Part shown: piece by piece, positions 62,046 through 62,134 of the stretch
How the letters are laid out: each line of letters begins with the position of its first letter
How positions within the stretch are numbered: the first letter of the stretch is position 1
NCBI GenBank assembly: GCA_015056125.1
Contig: SVGW01000005.1
Coordinates: 1 to 62,134 of the forward strand
Source of the DNA: Clostridiales bacterium
GTDB taxonomy: Bacteria; Bacillota; Clostridia; Christensenellales; Aristaeellaceae
Length of the DNA stretch: 62,134 nucleotides
Direction: 5' to 3'
The notes under the pieces: generated by a model
The model's database searches: none
What the model saw: only the letters and a program-made list of their open reading frames with translations
Told to the model about the DNA's origin: nothing
Made by a program: the position numbers and the translations under genes

Positions 62046-62134
62046 AGTGAAATAGCAAGAAAAAGCATCCTGGTGTCGAATAAATAAAGTATAAGCAAGC
62101 AAAAAAGCAAAGGGAAGATGAAAGAAAATGCTGC
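62046..62134. other. Right-edge sequence
   Basis: A-rich. It ends with AAAGGGAAG directly before an ATG (62118), which might be the start of a gene continuing to the right, but the spacing is poor and only a few codons are visible. Confidence 0.25.

Noticed and set aside
1..62134. CRISPR array, rRNA, transposase or prophage genes
   Set aside because: No regularly spaced direct repeats, rRNA motifs, transposase or phage proteins were seen. The only tandem repeats are inside glgA, and the dispersed repeats encode no protein.

Overview
The window looks like chromosome from a spore-forming, low-to-medium GC Firmicute of the class Clostridia, probably a gut or rumen glycan degrader. The reasons are the GlgC/GlgD pair, a SPOCS (DUF3794)-LysM spore protein, a YhcN/YlaJ-type sporulation lipoprotein, DUF951, DUF3343, YitT, a YbhN-like protein with many Clostridial-style SH3 and DUF families, strong AGGAGG ribosome sites, and LplA/B/C-type sugar transport. 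Finer placement is not possible from sequence alone.

Layout. (1) 0.2-6.4 kb: a minus-strand glycogen cluster, glgB-glgC-glgD-glgA. glgA has its own terminator/promoter unit and a repetitive basic tail. (2) 6.5-13.9 kb: a divergent giant gene for a cyclic beta-1,2-glucan synthase (GT84 plus GH94). (3) 14-25.2 kb: plus-strand housekeeping and envelope genes: SWIM-SNF2 helicase, membrane-anchored propeller, HemW, five-SH3 secreted protein, YbhN-like membrane protein, DUF1538 transporter with a double PII-like protein, and a secreted CHAP-like hydrolase. (4) 25.2-29.8 kb: tRNA-Val, sporulation proteins, DUF3343 and a cysteine-desulfurase-like enzyme. (5) 29.9-54.8 kb: a glycan utilisation region with a membrane-bound AraC regulator, a CUT1 ABC importer (binding protein and two permeases, with a lone UgpC/MsmK-type ATPase 13.5 kb downstream), five CAZyme-like enzymes (unassigned alpha/alpha-toroid, GH42-like, GH2, GH39-like, GH106-like), a Dabb protein, a KDPG aldolase and a ThuA-like protein. 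A second, eukaryote-type glycogen branching enzyme sits inside it. (6) 54.9-62 kb: DUF951 with two tandem signal peptidases I, an alpha/beta hydrolase-YitT-glycerate kinase operon, an SPFH protein and a secreted protein of unknown role.

How it fits together (inference). Oligosaccharides, perhaps rhamnose- or uronate-containing plant glycans, are bound, imported and split by the region-5 enzymes, and 2-keto-3-deoxy sugar phosphates are cleaved by the aldolase. Surplus glucose can go to glycogen (two branching enzymes) or to extracellular cyclic beta-glucan.

The least explained structure is a family of modular hairpin repeats placed just 3' of at least six genes and always in the orientation of the upstream gene. 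Shared parts are a GC-rich terminator stem, a TGACAAAGTC hairpin and a CAGACTGAGACAAACCCTGC arm. One copy carries a 67-bp nested insert.
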